Assembly (NCBI RefSeq): GCF_014640075.1
Contig: NZ_BMGG01000002.1
Coordinates: forward strand, 248,001 to 312,000
Source: Chelatococcus reniformis
GTDB lineage: Bacteria > Pseudomonadota > Alphaproteobacteria > Rhizobiales > Beijerinckiaceae
Direction of reading: 5' to 3'
Length of the DNA: 64,000 bases
Shown here: in pieces, positions 8,110 through 17,952 of the stretch
How the letters are laid out: every line of letters starts with the position of its first letter
Position numbering within the stretch: position 1 is the first letter of the stretch
The notes under the pieces: generated by a model
The model's input: the letters and a program-made list of their open reading frames with translations, nothing else
Database searches by the model: none
What the model was told of the DNA's origin: nothing
Position numbers and translations under genes: made by a program

Positions 8110-9141
8110 TTGAGCATCGCCATCGCCGAGCACGTGACGAAGAGCCGTCGCCACGCCACCTTCTACCTCGCGTGCGGCGCGCCGGCCGGCACGCCGATCA
8201 TCTTCGTCCACGGCTGGCCGGAGCTGTCGATCTCGTGGCGACACCAGCTGCCGGTGTTCGGGGGCCTCGGCTTCCGCGCGATTGCGCCCGACATGCGCGG
8301 CTACGGCCGCTCCGGCGTGTACAGCCGGCATGAGGATTACGCGCTGCAAGAGATCGTCGCCGACATGGTCGAGCTGCTCGATGCGCTCGGCGCGCCGAAG
8401 GCGATCTGGGTCGGCCACGACTGGGGCGCGCCGGTGGTCTGGTCCATCGCCCAGCACCATCCGGATCGCTGCCTGGGCGTCGCCAGCCTCTGCGTGCCCT
8501 ACATGCCGGAGGGCTTCGCGCCGGAAACGATCGTTCCGCTGGCCGATCGCTCGGTCTACCCGGACGAGCAGTATCCGGCGGCGCAGTGGGACTATCAGCT
8601 GTTCTATCGCGAGAATTTCCCGGCGGCCTGCGAGGCCTTCGAGGGCGACGTACGGGCAACGGTCAAGGCGCTGTTCCGTGCCGGCCGCCCCGAGGACCGG
8701 GGCAAGCCCGCGCGCCTCGCGTCGGTGCGCGCGAGCGGGGGCTTCTTCGGCCCGGGGCGGGCTGCGCCCGACCTGCCGCGGGACGAGCGGGTGCTCACCG
8801 AGGAGGACGAGAACCGCTACACCGCTGCGCTGCTGCGCAACGGCTTCTTCGGCCCCGACAGCTGGTACATGAACGGCGAGGCCAACATGGCCTACGCCGC
8901 GCGCGCCAGGGGCAGCTGGCACCTGTCCATGCCCGTGCTGTTCCTGCACGCGGCCCACGACTATGTCTGCGAGACGATCGACTCGCGACTTGCCGGGCCG
9001 ATGCGGGCGCATTGCGACAACCTTGTCGAAGGCACCGTCGCGTCCGGGCATTGGATGGCCCAGGAGAAGCCGGTGGAGGTCAACGCCGCGCTCGCCCGAT
9101 GGCTCGCGGCGCAGCTGCCGGAGGCTTGGCTGCGGGCGTGA
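8110..9141 (+). CDS. Alpha/beta hydrolase, epoxide hydrolase-like
   Basis: A 343-residue alpha/beta hydrolase. HGWPE (residues 34-38) is the oxyanion-hole motif of epoxide hydrolases. The nucleophile elbow is VGHDWGAP with an aspartate nucleophile (Asp104), as in epoxide hydrolases and haloalkane dehalogenases rather than serine esterases. The catalytic His is in SGHWMAQEKP (His314), and an acid is plausible in LHAAHDY. The frame is open from 7825, but that part overlaps the upstream SDR gene. The start is taken as TTG at 8110, preceded by GGAGGGAG at 8094-8101. Two lid tyrosines would be expected but were not assigned. Epoxide hydrolysis is likely, the substrate is not known. Confidence 0.85.
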   Translation: MSIAIAEHVTKSRRHATFYLACGAPAGTPIIFVHGWPELSISWRHQLPVFGGLGFRAIAPDMRGYGRSGVYSRHEDYALQEIVADMVELLDALGAPKAIWVGHDWGAPVVWSIAQHHPDRCLGVASLCVPYMPEGFAPETIVPLADRSVYPDEQYPAAQWDYQLFYRENFPAACEAFEGDVRATVKALFRAGRPEDRGKPARLASVRASGGFFGPGRAAPDLPRDERVLTEEDENRYTAALLRNGFFGPDSWYMNGEANMAYAARARGSWHLSMPVLFLHAAHDYVCETIDSRLAGPMRAHCDNLVEGTVASGHWMAQEKPVEVNAALARWLAAQLPEAWLRA

Positions 9142-9309
9142 CCGGCACACGATGCCTCTGCCGCAGCCTCAGCTCTTATCCGAGACAAGCCGCGCGATTG
9201 CGCCGATAGAAACCTTGGCCCTCGGCAACGTTCTTCTGCCTCGGCCGCAGTGATTGGCGGCATCTGTTCCCACACTTCGGTTGTACTGAGGTCAGTCGCG
9301 TTCCCCCGT

Positions 9310-9732
9310 TCACTTGCCATGGAAGGCGAATGACCGGGCACCGGAATAGTTCACGACAAGCGCAATCGCCGAGGCGATGGCGAGCGCAACGGCAGGCGAC
9401 GCGAGTACGCCCGGGCCAAACGCGATCAGCGTCACATACACCGTCAGATTGACCAGCAATCCCACGATCTGCACCGACAGATACGAAGCGAATTCACGCA
9501 TGCTCGGCCGGGTCCCGGCCTTGAAAGTCAGCGTGCGGTTCAGAAGCCACGTCACTACGACGGCGATGCCGAACGATAGCCCCCGGCCGGCGAGGGGGCC
9601 GGCGCCGAGCCAGACGGCGGCGAGGAGCACGCCGAGGTCGGTGACGAAGCCGAGGCCGCCGACGACACAGAACCGCAGGAAGCGCCGGGCCTCGCCGGAG
9701 CGGACCAGGGCCGTGACGTCAAAGCCCGTCAT
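9310..9732 (-). CDS. GtrA-like membrane protein
   Basis: A 140-residue protein with four hydrophobic segments. FCVVGGLGFVTDLGV at the start and LNRTLTF in the middle are typical of the GtrA family, which is thought to flip undecaprenyl-phosphate-linked sugars across the inner membrane. It is the last gene of a three-gene set, and its start (ATG 9732) overlaps the end of the upstream glycosyltransferase gene by 14 bases. That overlap strongly supports co-translation. Together with the next two genes it recalls the gtrA-gtrB-gtrC modules that add a side sugar to surface polysaccharide. Confidence 0.88.
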   Translation of the reverse strand: MTGFDVTALVRSGEARRFLRFCVVGGLGFVTDLGVLLAAVWLGAGPLAGRGLSFGIAVVVTWLLNRTLTFKAGTRPSMREFASYLSVQIVGLLVNLTVYVTLIAFGPGVLASPAVALAIASAIALVVNYSGARSFAFHGK

Positions 9733-10696
9733 CGAAGACCGGAATGGCGAGATAGGCGAGGCGCATCATGTTGTGCCGCGTCTTGGTGACCATATCGAGG
9801 ATCAGCCCGGCGGCAATACTCAGCACGCCGACCAGGACGAGGCTCGTGGCGAGGACGGCCGTGGGTAGGCGCGGGACGAGGTGGGTCTCGAGGAATTCGT
9901 AGATCACCGGGACGCCGATGACGATGCCGGCGATGACCGCGAGCAGGCCGGCCGTGCCGAAGAACAGCAACGGCCGTTCGTCCTTCACCAGGCGGGCGAT
10001 GAGCCACAGGATGCGCGTGCCGTCCCGCACGGTGCGCAGCTTGCTCTCCGAGTTCTCCGGCCGCTCCTTGTAGCGCGCCCGCAGCTCGAGCGACGGCATG
10101 CGCAGCTCGAGGCAGTGAATGGCAAGTTCCGTTTCGGTCTCGAAGCCGCCCGAGGTGGCCGGAAACGATTTGACGAAGCGCCGCGACAGCACCTTGTAGC
10201 CGGACAGCATGTCCTCGAACTGTCGCCCGAAGACGGACTGCACGATGCCGCTCAGCAGCCTGTTGCCCCAACGATGGCCGCGCCGGTAGGCGGCGCCGTC
10301 CGCCGCGTCCCGCGCCGCGTTGACGAAGTCGGCCCGCTCGGCGAGCAGCCGGGCGACCAGGTCGGGGGCGGCCCCGGCATCGTAGGTATCGTCGCCGTCG
10401 ACCAGGATGTAGACGTCCGCCTCGACATCGGCGAACATTCGCCGGACCACGTAGCCCTTGCCTTGCCGTGGCTCGCGGCGGACGATCGCGCCAGCCGCCC
10501 TGGCGATGGCAGCCGTGTCGTCGGTGGAATTGTTGTCGTAGACGTAGATGGCCGCGTCCGGCAAGTGCGTGCCGAAGTCCCGCACCACCTTGCCGATGGC
10601 CGCCGCTTCATTGAAGCAGGGGACCAGCACGGCGATGCGTGGACGCGCCGCCCGGCCGGTGCCGGCGATGCCAGGTGAGGCGAGAGGCTGGTTCAT
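9719..10696 (-). CDS. Family 2 glycosyltransferase, polyprenyl-phosphate (GtrB/DPM) type
   Basis: A 325-residue GT-A glycosyltransferase. IAVLVPCFNEAAAIGKVV opens the catalytic domain, the metal-binding DxD is in LVDGDDTYD (residues 98-106), and LSGYKVLSRRFVKSFP and ETELAIHCLE are typical of dolichyl/bactoprenyl-phosphate sugar transferases. Two hydrophobic segments near the C-terminus (about residues 230-300) match the membrane anchor of GtrB-like enzymes. It should load a sugar from a nucleotide donor onto undecaprenyl phosphate on the cytoplasmic face. ATG 10696 with AGAAGAG upstream is preferred to the in-frame TTG at 10702. The sugar is unknown. Confidence 0.88.
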   Translation of the reverse strand: MNQPLASPGIAGTGRAARPRIAVLVPCFNEAAAIGKVVRDFGTHLPDAAIYVYDNNSTDDTAAIARAAGAIVRREPRQGKGYVVRRMFADVEADVYILVDGDDTYDAGAAPDLVARLLAERADFVNAARDAADGAAYRRGHRWGNRLLSGIVQSVFGRQFEDMLSGYKVLSRRFVKSFPATSGGFETETELAIHCLELRMPSLELRARYKERPENSESKLRTVRDGTRILWLIARLVKDERPLLFFGTAGLLAVIAGIVIGVPVIYEFLETHLVPRLPTAVLATSLVLVGVLSIAAGLILDMVTKTRHNMMRLAYLAIPVFDDGL

Positions 10697-10729
10697 CGGC
10701 AAGCTCTTCTCATCGCGGCGTGGCGGAGC

Positions 10730-12910
10730 TCAGCCGGGCGCGCCTGCATCCGGCATCTCCTTGCGGCACGAGCCCGCCTCTAAGGACAGGGAGGTCAGGG
10801 CAAAATCAAGCCGCCGCGGGTCGCGCCCGCGGCCCAGCTCGCGCGGCGAGTAGGAGCGATCCGTCTCGAACGTCAGGCGCATGATGCCGTCGGCGGGGAT
10901 GTCGGCGGCGGCAATGCAGACCGTCTGTTCGCTTCGTTCAGCGGTCAGCGTGAGCTCGGCCAGTGGCCGACCCACCAACAAAACACGCACCGCCTTGCTC
11001 GCCACCGCGTCCGGCAGGACGGACGACATGGCCAGACGCAGGCGGGCATCGCCGCCCGCGAGTGAGGCGGCGCCGAGCCGGACGGTGAGTTCAGAGCGCG
11101 TGTCGAGCGCCCAAGTGCCCCAGTCGTCCGGTTGCCACCATCCGGTCGACAGCATGCCGGCGCCGCGATCTCCGGCGCGGAAGGTGACGGTCTCTCCGGC
11201 CGCGAGCGGCTGCACCGGCGGGCCGGGCAGCGGCCGGCTGGTGACGTGCCGCCAGGTCGACGAGGCGAGGTCGAGCGCGCACAGGCCGTCCGCCACTCCG
11301 CGGCGGCGAGCATAGTCGTAGACGCGGGTCTCATAGGCGCCGCCCAGGGGATCATCGAGGTCCCAGCCGGGCGGCAGGAAGCTGTCCACGCCCAGTACCG
11401 TCGGCAGCCCGGACGAAGTGGCGTAGAGCATCGCCTCCACCGCGTGGACGTAGAAGCGGCGTTGCGCCTCGCTATCGGTCGGCGCCACCGTCGGGTGGAC
11501 GACGTAGAAGGCGCGGCATTCGCGCGGCGCGGTCGCCGGCGGCCGGCGCAGCACGGCGACATCGGCCGTCCTCAAGCCTGCGGTCGGCGTGAGATTGTGC
11601 TGTTCGACCAGCACGGCGAGGCCGATGAGCGCAGCGGCCAGGGGGCGCCAGCCCCGGCCGCGGCTGGCCGCGCTATGCGCCAGCCGGTCCAGGGCGACCG
11701 CGGTCAGGATCGCGCCGAACGTCACCAGGACCAATTGCAGGCGGGCCACCACGCGCAGGGCGCGAGCGCCCGGAACCGTGTGATAGATCAGCGTCCACAG
11801 CGTCATGCCGCCGATCTGCACCTCCAACAGCATGCCGGCGACGATCGCCACCAGCAGGCTCTTGTAGACCAGCGCCGGCAGAGCATGCGGGCGCCCGCTC
11901 TGCCGGACCGCGGCGACCAATGCGGCCAGCAGCGTCACCAGCACGAGCGGCGTGAAGCCGCGCGCCAGTTCGCCGACGCTCCAGCTGGCGAGGCCACCCC
12001 AGAGGAGGTTGCCGGCCCCGACGTTGATGAGATCGATCGGCGCCAGCAGATATTGATAGACGTCGGCCAGCCGGTGCATGCCGGTCGAGCGCGCGGTCGG
12101 CCCGTAGGTCAGCGCAAAGGGAATCAGGCCGAGCGCAAAGGCGGCCGCGCCCGGCAGCAGCGCCCGCCAGCGGCCGCCACGCACGAAATCTCCCACCAGC
12201 GCAATGAGCACCGCCCAGTCGATCACCGCGGCGGCGGCCAGCGCGATCAGCGCGAACAGGCCGGTGAACCAGAACGTGTAGAAGGCCGTCATCGCCCACG
12301 CCGTCAGCAGCAGTCCGAGGGCTCCGCCCCACAGCGCCGCGGCGGCTCGCCGCTCGGCCACCAGCAGTTCGTGGACGCGGGCAAGCAGGCAGCCGAGCAG
12401 CGGCGCGAAGGCGACGGTCGCCAGTTGGGTGTGTGCCGTGCCGATGTAGAAGGCGTTGGAGCACATGACCAGGAGGGCGCCGAGAGCCGTCGCCCACAGC
12501 GACAGCCGGAAGTAGCGCCGCATCAGCACCCAGGCGGCAAAGAAGCCCACGGCGCGGACAACGGCCACGGTGAGCTCCATGGCGGCGAGCTGGCTCGCGC
12601 CGAGACGGCGAAAGCCGGAATAGATCACGCCGTAGACGAAGTAGCCGTCGTTGAAGCCGAGGACATGCGGATAAGGATAGAAGAAGATCGGGTCGCGCCA
12701 GCGATACCAGCCTTTGAGCACGCCGTACCAATGCTCGAGCCGAGCCGCCTGGATGACCGGATCGAAGCGGTCCCCCGTATAGATGTCGGGCCCATGCCAG
12801 AGATGGGCGCGGTAGAAGTAGAGGAGCGCGAGCCCGCAAACGAGGACGCTGACGATGACATCGGTGCCGGGAAAGCTACGCGGCGCGCGCGCCGCCTCGC
12901 GGTCTCGCAT
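10730..12910 (-). CDS. Large multi-spanning membrane protein, possible GT-C glycosyltransferase (GtrC-like)
   Basis: A 726-residue protein. The first 430 residues carry about ten hydrophobic segments; the remaining 290 form a soluble, probably periplasmic domain. The N-terminal YFYRAHLWHGPDIYTGDRFD has an acidic residue in the first outer loop, as in GT-C transferases that use polyprenyl-phosphate sugars, but I do not recognise a specific family. GGGAGGGTGA lies just before the ATG. It ends 33 bp before the GT2 gene, which with gtrA makes a GtrABC-like trio. I infer that it transfers the flipped sugar to a surface glycan. It could instead be an unrelated YfhO-like membrane protein. Confidence 0.7.
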   Translation of the reverse strand: MRDREAARAPRSFPGTDVIVSVLVCGLALLYFYRAHLWHGPDIYTGDRFDPVIQAARLEHWYGVLKGWYRWRDPIFFYPYPHVLGFNDGYFVYGVIYSGFRRLGASQLAAMELTVAVVRAVGFFAAWVLMRRYFRLSLWATALGALLVMCSNAFYIGTAHTQLATVAFAPLLGCLLARVHELLVAERRAAAALWGGALGLLLTAWAMTAFYTFWFTGLFALIALAAAAVIDWAVLIALVGDFVRGGRWRALLPGAAAFALGLIPFALTYGPTARSTGMHRLADVYQYLLAPIDLINVGAGNLLWGGLASWSVGELARGFTPLVLVTLLAALVAAVRQSGRPHALPALVYKSLLVAIVAGMLLEVQIGGMTLWTLIYHTVPGARALRVVARLQLVLVTFGAILTAVALDRLAHSAASRGRGWRPLAAALIGLAVLVEQHNLTPTAGLRTADVAVLRRPPATAPRECRAFYVVHPTVAPTDSEAQRRFYVHAVEAMLYATSSGLPTVLGVDSFLPPGWDLDDPLGGAYETRVYDYARRRGVADGLCALDLASSTWRHVTSRPLPGPPVQPLAAGETVTFRAGDRGAGMLSTGWWQPDDWGTWALDTRSELTVRLGAASLAGGDARLRLAMSSVLPDAVASKAVRVLLVGRPLAELTLTAERSEQTVCIAAADIPADGIMRLTFETDRSYSPRELGRGRDPRRLDFALTSLSLEAGSCRKEMPDAGAPG

Positions 12911-13118
12911 CCTGTCACCCTCCCGCAGGCGATGGTTTTCGTGTTGGGAGGAGGTGACGCGATTCGTGTGCCCAGACCAAGGCCACCGCCTGATCGACGG
13001 AAGGCGCGATCGCGCGCTGAGAGCGTGGCGCGCGATGCGGGACGATTTCTCCTTAAATCAACATCCCTCTATAAGTTTTTGATTTTAAAATGATCTTGTC
13101 GAAAAGCGGTCCACTGCT
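12911..13118. other. Intergenic region with an AT-rich patch
   Basis: No gene seen. Bases about 13049-13097 are strikingly AT-rich for this window (runs such as AAGTTTTTGATTTTAAAATG). The patch lies upstream of the leftward glycosylation genes and beyond the end of the leftward sugar operon, so it is a plausible promoter for the former. I could not define the promoter elements. Confidence 0.4.
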
Positions 13119-13970
13119 TCAGTTCATGCGCTCGTCGTCGAGCAGCCGGTTCACGGCCGCAGCAAAGCCATCTGCTTCGTTGCCCTCCGCCATCACCATG
13201 TCGGCGGCGGCCTTGGCCGCGTCGCTGCCGTTGCCCATGGCAATGGCGTAGCCCGCCTTGCGGAACATGGGGATGTCGTTGTCCATGTCGCCGATGGTGA
13301 CGATCTCGCTCGCCGGGATGCCCATGCTGCGGCTGATGAACGCCACCACGGTGCCCTTGTCCACGTGGGGCGGCGTCACGTCGAGATAGTAGAGCTGCGA
13401 GCGGCCGGAGTGGGTGAGGCCGTGCAGCGCTTGGGCCAAGGTTCCCTCGATGGCGGCAAGGTGCTCATGATCGTCGCTCGCCCCCACGATCTTGCCGCCC
13501 TGGGCGAGGTAGGGGGTAAAATCCGATACCACCGTCGGTTCGGTCAGGATCGTCCGCAGCTCGTGCTCCACATGGGGCCCATCCGGATCGGTGATCAGCC
13601 ACTGGCCGGCCGTGAAGAACCAGGTGCTGATCCTCTCGCTGCCGAGCAGATCGATCGCGACGCGGGCGGCCTCCTCGGGAATGAGGGTCTGCTCGATGAC
13701 GCTCATGTCGGGCCGAACCATGGTGCCGCCGTTGAAGCCGCCGACCGGGTCCGTGATGCCCAGCGCGTCGACGATGTAGCGCATGCCGAATGGCGGCCGG
13801 CTGCTCGTCACGCTGAAGCCGATGCCCTGTTGCTTGAGGCGCGCCACCGCGGCCTGGCTCGCGCGCGTCACCCGCTTGTCGTCGGTGACGAGCGTGCCGT
13901 CCACGTCGGAGAGGACGAACGAGATGCGTTCGGGCCGCGAACGTTTGGCGGCGGGCTCCGTGTCGCTCAA
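13119..13970 (-). CDS. HAD-superfamily hydrolase, Cof type
   Basis: A 283-residue phosphatase-like protein of the Cof/YbiV group. Motif I is VLSDVDGTLVTDD, with the nucleophile aspartate followed by a second Asp. Motif II is in VTSSRPP, and the C-terminal VTIGDMDNDIPMF holds the motif IV acidic residues, so the catalytic set is complete. The long frame upstream is a shadow of gntK. The start is taken as TTG at 13970, preceded by GGGAG, so that TTGA overlaps the gntK stop by four bases. It ends the tal-pgi/gnd/zwf/pgl/gntK operon. A sugar phosphate is the likely substrate; which one is unknown. Confidence 0.87.
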   Translation of the reverse strand: MSDTEPAAKRSRPERISFVLSDVDGTLVTDDKRVTRASQAAVARLKQQGIGFSVTSSRPPFGMRYIVDALGITDPVGGFNGGTMVRPDMSVIEQTLIPEEAARVAIDLLGSERISTWFFTAGQWLITDPDGPHVEHELRTILTEPTVVSDFTPYLAQGGKIVGASDDHEHLAAIEGTLAQALHGLTHSGRSQLYYLDVTPPHVDKGTVVAFISRSMGIPASEIVTIGDMDNDIPMFRKAGYAIAMGNGSDAAKAAADMVMAEGNEADGFAAAVNRLLDDERMN

Positions 13971-14527
13971 GCCAGGCTCCCGGGTGGCATTTCGGTGCGC
14001 TCGCGCAGGCCGAGGCCTCGGATGATGTCGGTCACGATCTCGTCGGGCGCCGGCTCCACGGAAACTGTCAGCGCGCGCTCGCCCGGGCTTGGCGCCTGGA
14101 GCGTGTCGAGCTGATCCTGGAGCAGGCTCGCGGGCATGAAGTGCCCGCTGCGGCCACCCATGCGCGCGGCGATCAACGGGGCGGGGCCGGTGAGATGCAC
14201 GACCCGCACCTCGGCCGCCCCGCGAACGAGGGCATCGCGGTAGACGCGCCGCAACGCCGAGCAGGCGAGCACGGATGGGGTGCCGGTGTCCCGTTGCCGG
14301 TCGATCCAAGCCGCCAGTGCGGCGAGCCACGGGGCGCGGTCGGCGTCGGTGAGCGGCACCCCGGCGCGCATCTTGGCGACGTTGGCGGCCGGATGCAGCG
14401 CGTCGGCATCGAGGAAATCCCACCCGAGCCGCTGGGCGAGGAGCGTTCCGATCGTCGTCTTGCCGGACCCCGAGACGCCCATGACGATCACGGTCGCCGG
14501 CGCGTGCTCGGGCGCCGAGCCGGTCAA
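13967..14527 (-). CDS. gntK: Gluconokinase
   Basis: A 186-residue gluconokinase, the normal size. It phosphorylates gluconate to 6-phosphogluconate with ATP. VMGVSGSGKTTIG near the N-terminus is the P-loop typical of GntK, followed by FLDADALHPAANVAKMRAG, the gluconate-binding stretch, and VLACSALRRVYRD. Its ATG overlaps the pgl stop by four bases (ATGA) and its stop overlaps the next start by four, so it is translationally coupled on both sides. In this operon it feeds gluconate into the same 6-phosphogluconate pool that zwf and pgl produce. Confidence 0.95.
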   Translation of the reverse strand: MTGSAPEHAPATVIVMGVSGSGKTTIGTLLAQRLGWDFLDADALHPAANVAKMRAGVPLTDADRAPWLAALAAWIDRQRDTGTPSVLACSALRRVYRDALVRGAAEVRVVHLTGPAPLIAARMGGRSGHFMPASLLQDQLDTLQAPSPGERALTVSVEPAPDEIVTDIIRGLGLRERTEMPPGSLA

Positions 14528-15255
14528 TCGACGTCGTCCGGGTGGGCGGCGCGATCCACCAGCCAGCTCAACTGCTCCTGGGCGGTGACGCGCGCGGCCG
14601 GCAGGTCTTCGCCCGCCAGCACGCGGGCCAGGATCGCCCGTTTGTCGGCGCCGGCGACCAGAAAAGCCGTCGATCGGCTGGAGTTGAGAGCGGGGAGGGT
14701 CAGGGTGACGCGCGGCACGTAGGGGGTCTGCCCGGCCTCCGGCACACCGACAACCCAGCGCGTCTCCTCCGCGAGGGCCGGCTTCCCAGGAAACAGCGAG
14801 GCCGTATGGCCGTCGAGGCCGATGCCGCAGATCATCACGTGGAACAGCGGCCGGTTGGGGTCGAGGATCTCGGCTCCGTAGAGCTGCTGCAGCGTCGCCT
14901 CATAGGCGCGGGCGCTCGCCTCGGGCGTCTCGAGATTGGGGATGACGTGGATGCGGTCCGGCGGGATGGGCGCGTGGTCGAAGAGGGCGAGCCGCGCCAT
15001 GCGGGCGTTGCTGCGCTCGTCGCTCGGGGGCACGAAGCGGTCGTCGCCGAAGAACCAGCGGATGCGCCCCCAAGGCAGCGTCTCCAGGAACGGCGGCCTG
15101 GCCAGAGCCTCGTACAGTTTCTGAGGCGTCGAGCCGCCGGAGAGGCAGACGAACACGTCACCCGGCGTCGCTTCGATCTCCTCCAGCAGCCAACTGGCGG
15201 CGGATTGACGGAGCGCCTCTGCATCCTTGGAAACGATGGTTTCGATCGTCGTCAT
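14524..15255 (-). CDS. pgl: 6-phosphogluconolactonase
   Basis: A 243-residue 6-phosphogluconolactonase of the DevB/Pgl type, which hydrolyses 6-phosphoglucono-1,5-lactone to 6-phosphogluconate. FVCLSGGSTPQKLYEAL binds the phosphate, WFFGDDRFVPPSDERSN is the family signature, and GIGLDGHTASLFPG carries the catalytic histidine region. It sits between zwf (67 bp upstream) and gntK (four-base overlap), as expected for the oxidative pentose phosphate pathway. Confidence 0.96.
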   Translation of the reverse strand: MTTIETIVSKDAEALRQSAASWLLEEIEATPGDVFVCLSGGSTPQKLYEALARPPFLETLPWGRIRWFFGDDRFVPPSDERSNARMARLALFDHAPIPPDRIHVIPNLETPEASARAYEATLQQLYGAEILDPNRPLFHVMICGIGLDGHTASLFPGKPALAEETRWVVGVPEAGQTPYVPRVTLTLPALNSSRSTAFLVAGADKRAILARVLAGEDLPAARVTAQEQLSWLVDRAAHPDDVD

Positions 15256-15322
15256 CGCCGCCTCGCGTGCTCCGTCGAATCAGCCGGGCCAAGCCTTGCC
15301 GCTCTGTGCAAGCCCTGCCGTT

Positions 15323-16840
15323 CTATAGATGCCGCCAACTGCGGCCGTCGCGCCCGAGCAGCGCGTCGGCTTCGCTCGGGCCGTTCGTTCCGGCAGCATA
15401 GGTGGCGAGGCCTGCGCCCTTCGTCTCGCGCCAGACCCGCTGGAACGGCTCGACTGCGCACCAGCCGGCCTCCACTGCATCGGCGCGCTGGAACAGCATG
15501 GCGTCACCGATCATGCAGTCGTAGATCAGCGTCTCATAGCCCGTCGACGGGGCCGCCTCGAAGAAGTCGGCGTACTTGAAGCGCATGTCGACGCCGCCGA
15601 TGCGAATGGCGGGGCCGGGCACCTTGGCATTGAAGTGCAGCCGGATGCCCTCGTCCGGCTGGATGCCGAGGACCATGAAGTTCTGTGCCAGACGTTCCAC
15701 CGGCGTCTCGCGGAACATGCTGAAGGGGGCGGCCTTGAACTTGATCGCCACTTCGGACTTACGCGCGGAGAGGGCCTTGCCCGTGCGCAGGTAGAAGGGC
15801 ACGCCCGCCCAGCGCCAGTTATCGATGTGCAGCTTCAGCGCGACATACGTCTCGGTCGTGCTGGTCGGCGAGACATCGGGCGCCTCCCGGTAACCGACGA
15901 CGGTCTCGCCGTTCACGGTGCCGGCACCGTAGCTGGCGCGCACGGAGTTCGCGAGCGCCTGCTCGTCCGTATAGTGGGAGATGGCGTCCAGCACCTCCGC
16001 CTTCTCGGCCCGCACCGCGCCTGCCTCGAAGCGGGACGGGGGCTCCATGGCGACGAGCGAGAGGAGCTGGAAGAGGTGGTTTGGCACCATGTCGCGCAGG
16101 GTGCCGGTGGCGTCGAAGAACGCGCCGCGCCGTTCCACGTTCACCGTTTCGGCCACCGTGATCTGCACGTGGTCGATGTGGTTGCGGTTCCATAGCGGCT
16201 CGAACACGCCGTTGGCGAACCGCAGCATGGTGATGTTCTGGACCGTCTCTTTGCCGAGATAGTGGTCCATCCGGTAGATCTGATCCTCGTCGAGGACGCT
16301 CAACAGATCGCCATTGAGGGCGCGGGCCGAGCCGAGGTCGGTCCCGAACGGCTTCTCGACGATCACCCGCCGCCAGGGGCCGCCATCTTCTTCGCCCACC
16401 AGCTTGGCGGCGCCGAGCGCCTTGACGATCGGGGCGAAGCCCGCCGGAGGCGTCGCCAGGTAGAAGATGCGGTTGCCCTGCGTGCGGTAGCGGTCCTCCA
16501 CGTCGAGCAGCCGGGCGCACAGCGTGTCGAAGCTGCCGTCCAGGCTCGGGTCCGCCTGGACGTAGCTCAGGTTGTTGAACAGCTTCTTGGCGAGTTCGCG
16601 ATCGACCGGCCGTGTCGCGAATTTTCCCAGGGCTTCGACGAGGCCGTTGCGGAAATCGTCGCTCGTCAGATCGGCGCGGCCGACGCCGATGACGGCGAAA
16701 TGGTCCGGCAGCAGGTTGGTCGCCGCTAGGTTGTACAGGGCGGGCACGAGCAGCCGTTGCGTCAGATCGCCCGTGGCGCCGAAGATAACGAAGCAGCAAG
16801 GGTCGGGCCGGCGGACGCCGGAGGTGTCCGTCTGGATCAT
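15323..16840 (-). CDS. zwf: Glucose-6-phosphate 1-dehydrogenase
   Basis: A 505-residue enzyme of normal length that oxidises glucose 6-phosphate with NAD(P)+. The N-terminus has [21 protein letters not shown] for dinucleotide binding, then VEKPFGTDL, and the substrate-binding [14 protein letters not shown] with the active-site Asp-His. The start ATG at 16840 overlaps the gnd stop by four bases, a clear operon link. Coenzyme preference cannot be decided from what I can see. Confidence 0.97.
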   Translation of the reverse strand: MIQTDTSGVRRPDPCCFVIFGATGDLTQRLLVPALYNLAATNLLPDHFAVIGVGRADLTSDDFRNGLVEALGKFATRPVDRELAKKLFNNLSYVQADPSLDGSFDTLCARLLDVEDRYRTQGNRIFYLATPPAGFAPIVKALGAAKLVGEEDGGPWRRVIVEKPFGTDLGSARALNGDLLSVLDEDQIYRMDHYLGKETVQNITMLRFANGVFEPLWNRNHIDHVQITVAETVNVERRGAFFDATGTLRDMVPNHLFQLLSLVAMEPPSRFEAGAVRAEKAEVLDAISHYTDEQALANSVRASYGAGTVNGETVVGYREAPDVSPTSTTETYVALKLHIDNWRWAGVPFYLRTGKALSARKSEVAIKFKAAPFSMFRETPVERLAQNFMVLGIQPDEGIRLHFNAKVPGPAIRIGGVDMRFKYADFFEAAPSTGYETLIYDCMIGDAMLFQRADAVEAGWCAVEPFQRVWRETKGAGLATYAAGTNGPSEADALLGRDGRSWRHL

Positions 16841-17856
16841 CGGGCCACCTTGCTCGACGCAGCAGCGGGAGACGGCGCGCCATGGCCGGGCTCGACGTGG
16901 CCGCCGAAGCCCTTGCGCATGGCCGACAGGATCTTCTCGGCGAAGGTGTGCTCCTGGCGCGAGCGGAAGCGGGCGTAGAGGGCCGCGGACAGCACGTCGG
17001 CGGGGACGGCTTCCTCAATCGCGGCCTGGATGGTCCAGCGCCCTTCACCCGAATCCTCGACGAAGCCCGAATAGCTCGCCAAGGTCGGTTCCTCCGCCAG
17101 CGCGTCCGCCGTCAGGTCGAGCAGCCAGGAGCTGACGACGCTGCCGCGGCGCCAGACCTCGGCGATGTCGGCGATGTCGAGGTCGAACTGCTCGGCCGCC
17201 ACCCGGTCTTTGCCACCGGCGTTCTTGAGAATGTCGAAGCCCTCGGCGTAGGCCTGCATCAGGCCGTACTCGATGCCATTGTGCACCATCTTGACGAAAT
17301 GGCCGGCACCGTTCGGCCCGGCATGGATGTAGCCGTGCTCGGCGCGCGCATCGCGCCCCTCGCGGCCCGGCGTGCGCGGCACGTCGCCGAGGCCCGGCGC
17401 CAGGGTCGAGAAGATCGGATCGAGCCGGTCGACGATCTCCTTGTCACCGCCGATCATCATGCAATACCCGCGCTCCAGGCCCCAGACGCCGCCGCTGGTG
17501 CCGACGTCGACGTAGGAGATGCCCTTGGGCGCCAGCGCCTGAGCCCGGCGGATGTCGTCCCGCCACATGCTGTTGCCGCCGTCGATGATGGTATCGCCCG
17601 GCGACAGCAGGTTGCCGAGTTCCATCACCGTCTGCTCGGTCGCCGCGCCGGCCGGCAGCATCACCCACACATGGCGCGGCGCGTCGAGTTTGGCCACCAC
17701 GGCGGCGAGGTCACCCGCGCCGACCGCACCCTCGCCGACCAGCGCATCGATCGCCGCCTGGGCACGATCGCTGACGACTGCCTGATGGCCGTTCTGGAGT
17801 AGCCGCCGGACGATATTGCCGCCCATGCGTCCGAGGCCGATCATGCCGAGCTGCAT
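16837..17856 (-). CDS. gnd: 6-phosphogluconate dehydrogenase (decarboxylating), short type
   Basis: A 339-residue 6-phosphogluconate dehydrogenase, the short form (about 300-340 residues) rather than the 470-residue enteric form. [20 protein letters not shown] binds the cofactor, [11 protein letters not shown] and [14 protein letters not shown] surround the substrate, and [20 protein letters not shown] contains the catalytic Lys and the HNGIEY motif. The frame is open 18 codons upstream, but ATG 17856 has GGAAAGG before it and starts where homology starts. It makes ribulose 5-phosphate plus CO2. Short forms are often NAD-dependent; that is not shown here. It follows tal-pgi by 96 bp. Confidence 0.95.
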   Translation of the reverse strand: MQLGMIGLGRMGGNIVRRLLQNGHQAVVSDRAQAAIDALVGEGAVGAGDLAAVVAKLDAPRHVWVMLPAGAATEQTVMELGNLLSPGDTIIDGGNSMWRDDIRRAQALAPKGISYVDVGTSGGVWGLERGYCMMIGGDKEIVDRLDPIFSTLAPGLGDVPRTPGREGRDARAEHGYIHAGPNGAGHFVKMVHNGIEYGLMQAYAEGFDILKNAGGKDRVAAEQFDLDIADIAEVWRRGSVVSSWLLDLTADALAEEPTLASYSGFVEDSGEGRWTIQAAIEEAVPADVLSAALYARFRSRQEHTFAEKILSAMRKGFGGHVEPGHGAPSPAAASSKVAR

Positions 17857-17952
17857 TGTGGTGCCTTTCCTGCCTTGAGGACCGGCCGGCGGCCGCGTGC
17901 CACCGGTCAATGATACGAATGTTGCGCGGCCGGCGCGGCTCGGCGCAGGCTC

